Made by a program: the position numbers and the translations under genes. This document shows, piece after piece, positions 1 to 12,247 of a stretch of DNA of 64,000 nucleotides. The DNA is from Coffea arabica (taxonomy: Eukaryota > Streptophyta > Magnoliopsida > Gentianales > Rubiaceae). The notes beneath the pieces are model-generated. The model did not search any database, was not told the origin of the DNA, and saw only the letters and a program-made list of their open reading frames with translations. Position 1 is the first letter of the stretch. Each line of letters opens with the position of its first letter. Location: NCBI RefSeq assembly GCF_036785885.1, contig NC_092329.1, forward strand, positions 6,386,001 to 6,450,000, given 5' to 3'.

Positions 1-769
1 AGCACCATTTATTGGTCAATTCACTAATAATTACAGAACTTTTATGTAGATAAAACATGATCTGCTTTACATAACCATGAAAGTAGTTCTCTGTCAATGC
101 AAAAAATCCATCTCGATCTCCTTGATTATTTCCAGTAATTTTTTTGAAGACTTGGAAACACAGAAATCTGAGTGCAGAGTCAGCAACAGCAGGTCCAGCC
201 CAGTGATTCAGACAGTCGGCAGCCTGGATGAAAGTTTTTAAAAAATTTCAAGAGCCAGGTACACAAAATCCACAGGCCCGATACTGAAAATCATCTCTAT
301 ACTGTTTGCACATACAATTACAGGCCCGCTTCAACTTATTCTGTGAACCCATGCATATACCATGCCAATTCTCTATGAGCTTATTAAGTTTATTTCTCTT
401 TTATTGGAGAAGCATGTTCGGACGAAGGGATTCAAGGCCTTTGCAATCGTCCGTTTCAATTGCAATTTACACCATACACTAATTAGTTAGGTTTTGATTT
501 AGCGATCAAAGTTAAATCCCCACGAGTTGGAGATTTTAAACTCAAATTTCACTATGTGTGGATATATGTGAATTTCATCTTTTCACTACTATATACAGTG
601 CTGTGGAGGTTGGGTGCGATCGGTGTCATCAAGAGCCCAAGACATCAGCACGACAAGAGTCGGTGCCTACTCCCAGTCATTGCATCGTTGTCGGTGTTAC
701 GGTTAAAGCTTTGTCAGGCCAAGATATGGACGTCATCATTACATCACAAAGTCGACTAGGCTTTGTTTT
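1..769. other. gene-free stretch at left edge
   Basis: AT-rich DNA with no convincing coding region. Overlapping short reading frames near 556-776 have no recognisable domain and end at the transposon boundary. I see nothing functional here. Confidence 0.5.
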
Positions 770-1272
770 GGGATAATTTCAGAAACTTCCCTGAGGTTCG
801 TGACAATTTCACTAAACTGTCTTGAAATTTTAAAAATTATACTTACCTCCCTTAAGTTGATATTTTTGTAACAAAGCCTTAAACTTGGTCAAAATTTTAA
901 ATGAAAAACCTAAAATGTCCTTAGTTTATAAAGTTTAAATTACTGATCATTCCAAACCATTGAAAAATAATTCAACACAAGTGTAAAGGAAAAATGTCAA
1001 GTGTTCAATACAAATGTAAGAGAAGAGTGTCAAGTTTCTAATGCTCATTTATTGTTTGATAAGCAACAACAATAATTCTTTCACTATGATACGATATTAT
1101 GGTACTTTTCTATAGATATATATATTCTTTTTATGTTGCTGAAGAGAGCGTCATCATAATTCTTGTAGAATTTGTGGATTTTTAAATTTGGTAGTTCTCT
1201 CTTTTTGAGTTATTGTTACTTTTGATTAAAAAAATTGGTCACATTCAAAGTTTGTTAAGGAAAAAAAAAAAA

Positions 1273-1293
1273 ATATATATATATATATATATA
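1273..1293. repeat. AT dinucleotide microsatellite
   Basis: A short uninterrupted AT run follows an A tract, inside MULE-like copy 1. Confidence 0.9.
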
Positions 1294-1582
1294 TCACTAG
1301 TCCAACATTTGATAATCATAGAGGTTAAGGTCAATGTTAATAGTTCTATCGTTTTACTGCCAAAATATAAAAAGGGGAAATAAGAAGAGAAAATGAAAAG
1401 ATTAAATAATTATAAAATCTATCTTTTGTATAAGCATGCCCAACAAGAAATTTTATTAAAATGTTAAAACTAGTTTTTTTATTGTCATTTTAAATGGATG
1501 AGGGAAGTAAATATAATTTTTAAAACTTCAAGGAAATTTAGTGAAATTGTTATAAATTTTAGGAGAGGTTTCTAAAATTATA

Positions 1583-1911
1583 CTCCCTCCGTCCCACTTT
1601 GATAGTCCTGTTTTCCTTTTTCGTCTGTCCCAAATTATAGTCCACTTTCCAATTGAATAATGTAGTTGTATTTTAATTTTCCTAAAATGCCCTTATTCAA
1701 TGTAAGTTGTTGTTACTATAAACCTACCCCATTTAATGAGAGTTGATTCATTTTTTACCATCAATTCAAATTCTCATAAAGTTGTACTCTATTTAATGTG
1801 AGGGTATTTTAGGAAAATAACAATCTAAATTTGTTTTTCCAACAAAGTTAACTATTTTTTTTTAAATTGTGTGAAAAAAGAAATAGGACTATCAAAGTGG
1901 GACGGAGGGAG
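1583..1911. mobile_element. Stowaway-like MITE
   Basis: About 329 bp bounded by the inverted repeats CTCCCTCCGTCCCACTTTGA and its complement, flanked by TA on both sides. This terminus and the TA duplication are the signature of Tc1/mariner-type Stowaway MITEs of plants. It sits at the right end of MULE-like copy 1, so it is the younger insertion. Confidence 0.85.
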
Positions 1912-1927
1912 TATCTTTTGTTTTTGG

Positions 1928-1966
1928 AGAGAGAGAGAGAGAGAGTGTGTGTGTGTGTGTGTGTGT
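1928..1966. repeat. GA/GT compound microsatellite
   Basis: A GA run passes directly into a GT run just right of the Stowaway-like element. Confidence 0.9.
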
Positions 1967-2502
1967 TTGTGAAGTTTATGCAGTCGTTGCATTGCATCAC
2001 TTCATTTTCTGCATCAGAGTCTTCTTTAGAACAATTCTTTGTTTCTAGAAAATGGAGCACACTGAATGGAAATAAAAACGAAAATTTCCTAGTCACTCGC
2101 AATAACTTCTTGGAATACAGCATTTGGAATATCAAAAAGGCCCTTTTTCACCCTTTTGGCTTTTGGGTTTCAAACACATTAGGCTTTGCTACCTTGGAAT
2201 TTGAATACGAGAAAAAGAAAACAATAAAGGGCTTAGCCAGCAGTAAACAACGAACGGTAATTACATCTTTTTTGTTTTGTTCTTTTTCTAAATTTTAAGA
2301 TGCAGATCGAGAAGACTTAATAAGGGCCAATATTCACAAATGCGAAAAGAAATTTGCAAAAAGAAAAAGGACACTACGGATAGAGAAGGCATGCTAGCAT
2401 TAACTGCATGCTATTGATCATTAATAATCGTCATACAAAGTATACAACTAGTAGCATTTCCTCTGGGAATCAAAAAAAAAAAAAAGTGGCTAGTACGTTA
2501 TT

Positions 2503-2772
2503 TCAAGTCCTAGGAATCTCCGAAACAGAGACTGCATGATCACCAGAGGGGTGGATTTTCTTGAACATGGCAAAAAAGCAACTGCCAGAAGTGGGCTTCC
2601 CAGTTTGATGATTGCCATGATGATGATCAGCATGGACCACTTTTCCTGATCCAGAAGCAGCTGCCAGCTCTTCCATTTTTTTTGTCATCTTCATTTTCTG
2701 AAGCTTCTTCATTACCACGATCTCTGCAAAACCAATGCTAGGGGTTGACATGATAGCTGGATTAGAGGGCAA
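2503..2772 (-). CDS. small basic protein, array copy 1
   Basis: An 89-residue single-exon protein of a family I do not recognise by name. It shares two blocks with four other genes in the window. The N-terminal block is a hydrophobic-then-basic stretch, AEIVVMKKLQKMKMTKKM. The C-terminal block reads SGSCFFAMFKKIHPSGD. Between them is a His-rich linker. No signal peptide or membrane segment is visible. The other copies start about seven residues later, so the second Met (at 2751) may be the true start. A TATA-like stretch lies at about 2833-2841. This copy is the most divergent of the five. The coding call rests on the conserved blocks; the function is unknown. Confidence 0.72.
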   Translation of the reverse strand: MPSNPAIMSTPSIGFAEIVVMKKLQKMKMTKKMEELAAASGSGKVVHADHHHGNHQTGKPTSGSCFFAMFKKIHPSGDHAVSVSEIPRT

Positions 2773-5607
2773 AGAAGAAGGCTAAGAATTGTGCTAGAAT
2801 AGAAGAATGGGGAGGCTGGAGGTTTGATTGTGAAATATATACTGATCAGAGTGTTATAGGTTTCTTGGCTGTGATGCAATAAAATGAATGAGGCATTGGT
2901 TTTTCCGAAATCTGGGAACTATTTGGACCAAGTGGGAGACACATTAAATGCCCACAAGAGAATTGAAAAAACAATGGCAGAAGCCGTGGGAAACATAAAT
3001 CTCTTAAGTAGGGTCCCCAAATTGGAGAGGACTTGGAATTTTTTTCCCCCCTCAACACACTTCTGGGGTGTAGATGTCTAACAGGCTATAAAGATTTTTA
3101 TCTGATTTTCACGTTTTCGTTTCTTTTGTTAACTATCATCGTGGTCATGGAATGTCAATGTGCTTTCAGACAAATAGTAGGAAATAGAGAATTGATGCTA
3201 GTGTGCATCGTTGCAAATATTTTTTTAAATTTTTCAAATTTATATTTTTATGGACTATAATTTTATGATGTTGTGGTAGTACTAACAATTGTTTCTTAGA
3301 TGGTTTTTTTTTTTGGAGTAAATAATTTGGCTTAGGAGTATATTTATTAAGCAAAATGAGCAAACGGTATTTTTAGGATTTTTAAAAATTTTGTTACACA
3401 AATAACAATTTGGCTGATATCTTTAAAATTTTAAGAATGTTAAGTAATATTAAGAGATACCTCATGAGAGGTTCTGATATTATCCCTAGTACTTAATATC
3501 TATTTTCGATATGGTGATTTCTGCCATATTAAAAATGGTACTTTTCGTAATGCGGGCAATGAGCATATGCCTAAATAAGAATTTTTGTGAGTGGAGTTGA
3601 TAAAGAAAGGTTTAAAAACTGACCACTTGATTAGTGAAGTACTTAATTATGACTGGAAATGATAAAGAACTGGATATTTCGCTTTTCTCTTTTTTTTTTT
3701 TTTTATGGGTGGGCTTATCCTTATCCTTCAATGCATAGCATAACGTACTTAAGAATGAAAATAAAAAATGAAAAAGGAAGAAAACCATCTCTCTTCCATC
3801 CGTTTAGAAAAAAAAGGTTGTAGGGCTTGGGTTGTTTTTGTTGGGAGAGAGGGAGCAAAACAATGGGGAGACTGCAAAAGAAACTATTGGGCCTCATTTG
3901 TTGTTCGACACTGTTTGATTTGCGTGGTCCCAAAATTTTTTTAAAACTATATAAAGGTTTTTTTTCAGTGTAAAGGAAGCATAAAAAAGTGAAACTCAAT
4001 TGGTAGGGGAATTTTTAAATCAATCATTGTTGCTTTTTCTTCCTCAGTTTCCTTAAACCAAATAAAAAATGAAAGGAGGAAAAGAAAAAAAAAAGAGTGA
4101 CTCGATGTATGTTCGAGACCATAACGTAAGTTGTGGCACATTCTTTTTTCTTTTTGAAAGAAGGGAAACTTATACACTTTAGGCCTGTTTGAAATTGCAG
4201 TAACTTATAAAGAAACAATTCTGATACATGTATTTTTTTTTTTTTTAAAAAGTGATTTTAAATTACCAAAAAGTGGACTCTTTAAATTACGAGAAATTAG
4301 TCATCAAACACATTAGGAGTACTTTTAGCAGTTAAAAAAACTTTTTTTTTTTTGAAAAAAAAACGCACCTCAACCCTAAATGGCCTTAGAGGTCTTGAAG
4401 ATTGGCAAAAAGATGAAGTTAAAAAAATGTTAAAAAGATGCAAAATGACATGGGATAGACCTTTAGGGGAAAACGTCACTCGAGATGGAGCAGAAGGCCA
4501 TATGTAACACTCAAAGTTACAAGCTAGACATTTCTGCTGAAATTGATAAAGTTTAAAAAAAAAAAAAAAAAAAAACCGGCATGAACAAGCAGCTGAAGAC
4601 GACCAACAAGATCAAATGGAGTTACAATAGCTAAGGTTCTAGCCTAAAGAATTGGAATAGTGTCATCGCTGTTCTATTTCTGCAATATATTACTGTTTTA
4701 TTGGTTTTTGGTTCTTCTGTTGTTGCTTGTGAGGTTTTTAAAAGAGTTTCCCTTTCTCTTGACTGATTTTTTGTTTCGTTAGTTTTTTTCCCGACTTGTT
4801 TTTCTTTCACTTTCCTTCCATTTTTGCTGAATTGATTACTTTTCTTTTTCATAAACGCTGTCCTATGCAAGAAACAGCGTTCAAGTCTTTCTTGGGTTTT
4901 TTAGTTTTACGAAAATTAAGATAGACAACAAAAAAAGTTTACAAGCAAATTAAAGGATGACTTATTTTGCTATCCTGTCATTTTTCTTCTCATTCAAATG
5001 AGTCTATTCTTTTACTTTCCTTAATCAACAGAACGTAGATGTGCAAAAATAAAACATTTCAAGGGCTGTACTCAAAGAAACCAAAAAATAATAACAAAAT
5101 CGAAAAAAAGTACAAATTTAGTTGGGGTAAATTTGATAATGGTTGATATGATACTAAAATGTGCTTTTCCTGCTCTTTTGCTAGATGCATTTTTTTGAGT
5201 TGCGGAAATATAAAGACATGCAATAGAAGTAAAGCTGGGATGGAAGGTGTACTTCTTAGTTTGCTTTCTACATGGAGGCAGATTTATCAAGCCAATTTAA
5301 TTGATCGATCACCCCAAGTGAACTTAATTTAATTGCAACTTAACCAGATATATTAATTGATTATTAAACAAATCAGGTCGGTAAACTTCAACATCGTAAC
5401 TATACATCTTTTGGGACAAGCATATAATGAAACACTATCAAACATCACACAGATCATACAGATACTAACCTAAGACACTCTCAAAACTCTTACCAAAAAC
5501 CTATTTGAATTGCAAGCAGGAAAATAATGGCTACAAGTTGATGGACTCGGAACCAGAACTTTCTTTCACATGGCAATGTATACGGCCACGAGAACTTATT
5601 TGCTAAG
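2773..5607. other. gene-free stretch between array copies 1 and 2
   Basis: AT-rich with many poly-A and poly-T runs. About 4180-4400 has diffuse MITE-like ends (GGCCTGTTTGAAATTGC and its approximate complement) but no clear target duplication. The short reading frames here are compositionally biased and match nothing I know. Confidence 0.45.
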
Positions 5608-5817
5608 CTAGTTAGGAGATCGTGATAAGGGCAGACTCGTTGGATGGATCTTCTTGAACATCCTCAAGGAGAAGCAACCACCAGAAATGGTCTTTTCTGC
5701 AGTATGATTATGCTCAGCTACTTCCTGAATACGTACGCCCTGCATTCTTTTGATCTTCTCTTTATGCAGCCGTTTCATAGCATATACCTCTGCCATGCCA
5801 CCAGTAGCTATGGACAT
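5608..5817 (-). CDS. small basic protein, array copy 2
   Basis: A 69-residue single-exon member of the tandem family and its shortest copy. Block 1 is MAEVYAMKRLHKEKIKRM, predicted to be a strongly basic helix. Block 2 is SGGCFSLRMFKKIHPTS, just before the C terminus. The linker is short. There is no signal peptide, membrane segment or Cys pattern of a secreted peptide. The start is the first Met, and the leader MSIATGG resembles the leaders of copies 3 and 5. A TATA box lies about 110 bases upstream. The function is unknown; an intracellular role is only inferred from the lack of targeting signals. Confidence 0.8.
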   Translation of the reverse strand: MSIATGGMAEVYAMKRLHKEKIKRMQGVRIQEVAEHNHTAEKTISGGCFSLRMFKKIHPTSLPLSRSPN

Positions 5818-5924
5818 GGTGATGATTTCTGAACAACTTTTGTTGACGAAGCAAGAATCAATAAGAGAGAAAGAATTTGATATCTGTTGTGGGGAGTTGT
5901 GAGGGTTGCAACTGCTTTATGGCT

Positions 5925-5934
5925 CTATTTATAG
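5925..5934 (-). promoter_or_regulatory. TATA box of array copy 2
   Basis: CTATAAATAG on the minus strand, about 110 bases upstream of the start codon. It is a canonical plant TATA element at a plausible distance for a short 5' leader. Confidence 0.7.
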
Positions 5935-7413
5935 TCAAGAAACCGCGGTACTTTTTTGTTACGAACGGGGCCTTAGGCGACACTGACGGGCACTTTGGCT
6001 TTCAACTTTCAAGTGGAAACCATATCCCATGAATAATCAAATATGGTACGAGCATGTGACAAAACCCAATGAAAAAGTATCATATGACAAAATCTGAGGT
6101 GCGTTGCAGCTAAATATTGGTCATTTGGCACTCAGATGTCTTCGTACCATAAATAACTCTAGTAATCTTTAATTAGGTAAGAGAATATTCTTTCATTTTT
6201 TAAATTCAAGGTGAAACTCTAAAATTTATAAAAAAGGAAAAGCACGGAGTTTTGATTTTGAGAGTTGAACTAGGGAGCATGTGAGGGCTTGAGAGTTGAA
6301 CAATGGATCTCATAGACCTCATAGTTGTCAAATTAATGCCTATTCCTTTATTAATACCCTCATCTACTCATCATTCTTCTAATGGAATTTATGATCATAT
6401 CAAATTGATCAACTTAAAATTTTGTCTTCTAAATGCTTGTAATCTTTAGTGGAGGGTTCTTAATGTTCTAATATCACATCAATTCAATCAAATTTCTTAA
6501 ATTTCAATTGTCACTAATAACTATAGTTATGAAAAAAGATAATGAATTAAACCCGTTTAAAGTTGCAATGACTTATTGAAAAGTACTTCACCTAATAAAT
6601 TTTTTTCATAAAAATGCTTATTAAATGTTTAAGTACCTTCAAATCTGTTATTTAGATACATATTTCAATAAGTATTCATTGCACGGGTTAATATGTAATT
6701 TAAATTTTATTAAATGTATTTATTTATCTCTTTATTGAGTTCATAATGTAGGATTAAATGACAATATTTAATATTTAATTTTTTTTTCAAATGTGAAAAC
6801 TATTTTAAAAACACCAAATTTTTTAATTTTTGCTAAAAACGCTTTTAACACCAAAAGTTTACTCCTAAAATCATCGAATGATATTCACTAAATGCTTCAA
6901 AAACATTTTCATCACTCAAAAGTGTTTTTTTTTACCAAAAGCACCTCACTCCCAAATCACCGCAAAAAGCACCATACTTCCATAATTCCATTCCAATGGT
7001 GAGATAATGAACGCAACTGTAAAAGTAACTCCAGACAACTGATTTAATCATTAAGAGTCTAGTGTTGCACTAAGAGGGTGATCAACCAATGTAATTAAAA
7101 ACAAAACAGAAAAGCCGATTCAAGGTTCGATTCGTTAAATTTGTAATTCGAGCACGCCATTGTTGGCTCCGGCCAGAAGTGCGGTCTGCGTATTAAAGCA
7201 TTTGTCCTCACTTTCGAGGAGGTTGAATGTTGATTCCACGTGGTGCCCATTAGCACAGATGATGATGAAATGAAGGGATGCTCTAATACTAGTGCTTTAT
7301 TGATGTTTCCCTGCTTTTTGCCACACTTTCTTCAAAGCGGAAAAGTTAAATTTAAAAGAAAAAGGAAAAAGGGGTTCGAGCAAGGCCCCAGCTGAATTTG
7401 GAGTTTGAGTTGT
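5935..7413. other. gene-free stretch upstream of array copy 2
   Basis: Promoter-proximal DNA followed by AT-rich sequence. About 6560-6960 looks like a decayed MITE with A/T-rich ends. No coding region is supported. Confidence 0.4.
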
Positions 7414-7422
7414 TAGAGTATA

Positions 7423-7935
7423 GGGCAAATTACACTTTACCCTCCATGGTTTAGTATTTTTGTATATAACTCCTTATGATTTCAAAAGTTACACATAATC
7501 CTCTTATAGTTTGGATTAAAGTGTTAAAGTAACGAAATTTGCAATTCATAACGGAGTCACCTAAAATATAAAAAATGCCCCTATATAAAGTTAAAAATTA
7601 TTTATTAACCACAGGGGAGGTTATATGTATATTTTGAAAATCATAAGAGATTATATGACAAAGCATTAAACTATAAGGGGTTATATAGTAAAACATAAAA
7701 TCATACGGGGTTAGTGCGTCATATATATTATGTTCATATATTTTGGTCACTTCAACCATTTTAATTTTTAAATAACGGTAATTTCGATATTTTTAAAAGT
7801 TCCGTTACGAATAGTCATTTCCGTTAGTTTGACACTTTAATCCAAATTATGAGGGGGTTATATATAATTTTTGAAACTATAGGAGGATTATGTATAAAAA
7901 TACTAAACCACAAGAGGTTAAAATGTAATTTACCC
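7423..7935. mobile_element. MULE-like element, second TIR family, copy A
   Basis: A 513-bp element starting GGGCAAATTACACTTTACC and ending with the near complement, TGTAATTTACCC. It is flanked by TAGAGTATA on the left and TAGATTATA on the right, an 8-of-9 match typical of Mutator-type insertion. The inverted repeats extend far inward, so most of the element can fold on itself. It has no coding capacity. A related element lies near 10197-10667. Confidence 0.75.
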
Positions 7936-7961
7936 TAGATTATATTATTACAATTTAACTA

Positions 7962-9016
7962 AGGTTATTATCACTTTACCCTCTTAAATTATATCACTAC
8001 TATCAATTTATCCTCTAACATTATCTTTTAGTCATTTCACCCCCATAAGTAATTTAATTCAACATGTTAAGAAATTTTGGATAAAAATACCCCTTTATTC
8101 TATAGCATCATCACATTGTTATTATCATTTTATCCCTTAAAATTATAGTGATACAATCACTTTAATTCCTAACATTATTTTCTAGACATTTTATCTCATC
8201 GTTAATCTAGCTAGTATGGTCAAAAAATTTTGAAATATATTTTCCCTTTTATATATAATTAAAAATAATTATTCTTCCTTTTTTTCACTTTAAGAGATCC
8301 AAAAACATAAAAATAAAAGGGTTTTCTCAAATTTCTTTTTCACACTTATTAATACTATGAAAAGAAAAGGAAATAGGAAAGAAAGAGATAGAAAATTAAA
8401 TTCTGCAGATAAAGAAAATAAAGAAGAGTCCAACATTATCGTATTACTTTAAAGTTGTCGAGATTAGGATTGAAATTTGGTGGTAAATAAAAAAGTGAAA
8501 TAATTTTAAAATAATAAAAGTATTTAATTCTTTCTTATTTGTGTTTTTTTTTAAAGAGAATTGAAATCTTTCTCTCTCTCTCTCTATGTCTCTCTCTCCT
8601 CCCCTCCCCATTTTTCTATTTTTTTAATATTAATAAGATTGTCAAGAATAAAGAGATTAACACTTTGATTTTTTTCTTGATAATAAAAAAAGAAGAAAAG
8701 CCACTCTAAAATTTTTATTATTTTTATTATCCAATGAGGAGGGTACTTTCTTCTAAACTTTTTTAACTTACTAAGTTGGTTTAATGGTGGAATAAATTGT
8801 CTAAAAGATAACTTTGTGGGGTAAATTGATAATAAAGCTATAGTTTATGGGGATAAAATGATAATAATTTTAAGCATTAAACATGTTTTTTCACTTTAAT
8901 TAATAAACTCCGTTAAGTTTGACCGTTAATTTTGGAGGTAAAGTCACTAAAAGATAACGTTAAAAGAGAAATTGATGGTGATACCGAACGTTAGGGGAGT
9001 AAAGTGATAATAAGCC
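7962..9016. mobile_element. MULE-like element, third TIR family
   Basis: A 1055-bp element bounded by AGGTTATTATCACTTTACCC and its complement, GGGAGTAAAGTGATAATAAGCC without its last two bases. It is flanked on both sides by the identical 9-mer ATTTAACTA (7953-7961 and 9017-9025). The perfect 9-bp duplication identifies a Mutator-type insertion. The interior is AT-rich, with a CT microsatellite at about 8570-8595, and holds no recognisable transposase. Confidence 0.85.
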
Positions 9017-9025
9017 ATTTAACTA

Positions 9026-10196
9026 CTTTGTTGTTCATTTGGTATGAGTGGAACTTAGAAAACATTCGAGTGTGCTCTTAGTTGGAATTCTCAAAAGTAC
9101 TGCTAAGATTGAGTAGACATCATGAAACAAAGGTTTTGATAATACCATGAACAAAGATTATAGTCTTCAGATAATACTAAGCGATTAATTAGTGTCGAGG
9201 ATTAGTTGGGTCATTAGGTATTACTAGTCCGAAGACCCAGATACCTCTGTTGAAAAAAAAAAAATTAGTGTCAAGAGGAGGTGAGATTTTTTTTTTTTTT
9301 TAACAAAGTTGAGCATGCTTAAGTCAGAAGCACTTAGACTTAACTCCTTCAGATCAATTACGTCAAAGGATTGTACCTTATTAGTATGACATGGATTTAG
9401 GTATGTTGCCGATTTAATTACAAAAAGTGAATGAAAAGATTATCCCTGGGAAGGATTTGGTTGTAATCAATTTATATAAATCCCACTATTGTAAATGTCC
9501 CATTTGAATTGCTATTTTTTGAAAATTTTATTAAAAAAATATATATTGTAATGATTTGATATATGTGAAATAAAAAGGTGATTAAAAAATATATTTATAA
9601 ATAATGTTAAAACTTTTTTTTAGAAAAAATTTCGTTACAAAACATTAAATGTGCTTGCCAATTATACTTAAATGAAGACATCTCTTGTTTGGATTGTGAT
9701 TTTTCTTAGAAAGTTTTTTATGTTTTTTGTGAACATATTTTTTAATCATTTTTATCTCACATACATAAAATCTATATTTTTTTTAAATAAAAACTCTCAA
9801 AAATACCAATTCAAATTGACCGTAAGGGACTTGAGTCCTTGACCTTGATGGGACAAAGGTCTCATCGGCAAACCATTATCTGTAGTCGATGGCTTAAATA
9901 AGCTGAACATGCGCCTTTTTTTCAGTCCAAGCAACAGTAGTGTTTTCCATTTACGCTCTTCCTCGTACATATATCTGCGTATAGCGTTGGAGTACAACTT
10001 TAGTTGTACTTTAAACATTTGTTTTGAATAAATATCGTTGGCAATTCGTTATTGGTGGCTTTCTCTAACGTTGTGTGGGAACAAGTTCTCGAATGTCTCA
10101 AAGACAAATGGAAAAGTAGAGGCATTTCAATTTATCAGCATCATCACGTCTTGAAACAAACACCAATTAGTTTAAAAAAAAAACACCAATTAAATT
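9026..10196. other. gene-free stretch with decayed MITEs
   Basis: It holds two partial copies of the GTTTGGATTG MITE family, at about 9498-9655 and 9683-9822. The rest is AT-rich with no supported gene. Confidence 0.5.
9683..9822. mobile_element. GTTTGGATTG-type MITE copy
   Basis: It begins CTTGTTTGGATTGTGATTTT, contains the family core ATCTCACATACAT, and ends with the degraded complement CCAATTCAAATTG. It is the same family as the elements at 15697, 19743 and 33903. No clear target duplication is visible. Confidence 0.6.
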
Positions 10197-10667
10197 AGGA
10201 TAAATTACTAATAACTCTTTATGATTTCATCGATTATCACATAACCACCTTAACGTTTCAAAATATTTACTTTACCCCTCTATGATTTTATGTAAACTGA
10301 AAATTTAATAGAAAATAGTCTATGTAACGTCCTTCGTTGAAATATCAATAATATCCTTATTTAAATGCTAAATCAAATTATGACTTAGCCATAGTATACA
10401 AAATTATAAGGAGATTGCGTGAATAAATGCAAAAGTTACAAGAAATAAAGTAGATATTTATGCTAATCATAGGGGAGTTAAGTAAAAATTATGATTTCAT
10501 CACACGTACTTTTAGAACGTATGTGGTTAATTACTGTGAGGGATTATGCATTCCGTCCATTTTTTACTTTATATAAAATTACAGAAGGATTATGTGGTTA
10601 TTTTGAAATCTCAAGATGATCATCTAGCATTTATGTAAAACCGTAGGGGATTATATGTAATTTACCC
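10197..10667. mobile_element. MULE-like element, second TIR family, copy B
   Basis: Starts GGATAAATTACTAATAACTC and ends ATATGTAATTTACCC. These termini match the element at 7423-7935. The flanks ATTAAATTA and AACAAATTG agree at six of nine positions, so the target duplication is weak or decayed. It has no coding sequence. Confidence 0.55.
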
Positions 10668-12083
10668 AACAAATTGCTGCTAGACGGGTGTAAATGACTT
10701 TTTCTTCCTCATAATTGATATCTGAATAGTGACTATTAGTAGCAAATATTAGTACTAAATCTACGGGACCTAAATCAAAGCAGTGTACACCAACTCTTGT
10801 GAATTAATGTCTTCTCAGATATATGTGTTTTAAAAACTTTGCAACTTAATTAGTATTTACACCACTTCCCTTTTATTCAAAATTTCTTCATTTTATAGAA
10901 TAGAAATAATCTTCTTGAGCAGACAACTTTTGTCAATATACATTTTCTTGGATTTTGACGCCCTCAAATTACAAAAATTTTAATGTCCCTTTGATCTCCT
11001 GCTGCGCTGCTACACCTGTTAACTATATTTCATTTGTCCTTTCTGTATGCGCCCCACTTTGACTTTCTCCCACACTATTTCTTTATCCCTCACCCTTAAA
11101 AAAAAAAAGAAAAAGCTAATCTAGTACTGATCCTGTTTTCTATTGTCAGTTCTCTAAATTTGAGTTAGATATTTAATTTTAACATGAAAAGAACTTTAAT
11201 TCTAGATACCAAGAAATTCGTTAATTGAAAATGGAAGCACTCATATATGATGTATCATCAGTTTTTCTGAGTACCACAAGAAACGGAATCTAGTTCCATA
11301 GATTTCCGTAGCAAGAATCTATAGATTCTGGTGGGCTGATAAATTCTGCCATTTTCTGTGATTTAGTAATCAACAGGTGAAGTTATCGCCCTTTTTATAC
11401 CTGAAGGCTTGAAGATTCGGCCACTCGGATTAATTTATACAACATGTGTTCTCATACCTAATTTGGAGATAATAATGTCCTCCACATATGCAAAAATCTT
11501 CAAAAGCCCAAAAGAAATGGATAATTCTTGAACATTAATGAATGAGGTCCATACATTAAACAAGTCATTTTCATGTAAACTCTTAACTAGAGCGATCTAA
11601 ATCTAAGGAAAAGATTGCAAACAATCTTGTTCGATCTTTCTGATGAAAATAGTAATATATTGCTTACCCTTTTTTTATTTTTGGATAAAATAATATATTG
11701 CTTGCTTGAATAGTACGAGAACAGGATACCTCGGAACACTTTTGATTCTTGCTTCACAGAAACCAGACAATATACTATGCTATCATCTGCGGATAAAGAT
11801 GGACTTGTTAATGTGCTGTAATGCCAGTTACTATGAGCAGTTACAATTCGTAATTACCAAACATTTTTCAAATTTGATTTAAGCCATCTCAGTCAGCAAA
11901 AAAGCCCTTTAGAACCTGATTCAAACCAAATGAAAATTCAGACCAATTATATATATTGCATACATACAAATTCCAATTATATTCCTGCTGATGACAAACT
12001 ACAGTTTTGTATTTTCTTTCAATGTTCAGTCAATCAGCTAGGTAATAATCGACATAGTACATGACATGTTTTTAACTTTAGTA
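10668..12083. other. gene-free stretch
   Basis: AT-rich sequence with no supported gene or clear repeat boundary. Part of it may be the 3' region of array copy 3. Confidence 0.4.
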
Positions 12084-12097
12084 ACTAGTAATAATAA

Positions 12098-12201
12098 CCA
12101 CAGGAGTCGGCGGAGGCTCTTCAGCAATTTCCTACTATTAGGTTCAGAGTTTGAATCCTGTGCTTAATAGTTGGCGGTGTAAAGGATAAAAGAAGAAAAA
12201 A
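12098..12201 (+). mobile_element. short SINE-like retroposon
   Basis: A 104-bp insertion flanked by a perfect 14-bp direct repeat ACTAGTAATAATAA (12084-12097 and 12202-12215). It contains AGTTTGAATCC, close to a tRNA-type B box, and ends in an A-rich tail GAAGAAAAAA. Target duplication plus tail indicate L1-type retroposition of a tRNA-derived SINE, probably 5'-truncated. It lies under 50 bases downstream of the stop codon of array copy 3, probably in its 3' untranslated region. Confidence 0.72.
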
Positions 12202-12247
12202 ACTAGTAATAATAATGTAATCTCTTATGGCAGAAATCATTTGATCA

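Larger units (their letters stand above)
770..1914. mobile_element. MULE-like non-autonomous element, copy 1
   Basis: It begins with GGGATAATTTCAGAAAC and its right end (about 1540-1580) carries the inverted counterpart, GAGGTTTCTAAAATTAT. These are the same terminal inverted repeats as the elements at 38296-39821 and 45153-47056. The left flank CTTTGTTTT resembles TTTTGTTTT just beyond the right end, consistent with a 9-bp Mutator-type target duplication. The right terminus is interrupted by a Stowaway-like element, so its exact last base is uncertain. The interior is AT-rich with no coding sequence I can recognise. Confidence 0.6.

Noticed and set aside
1867-2298. 143-codon open frame on the plus strand
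   Set aside because: It starts inside the Stowaway-like element and runs through GA and GT microsatellites that read as Arg-Glu and Val-Cys repeats.
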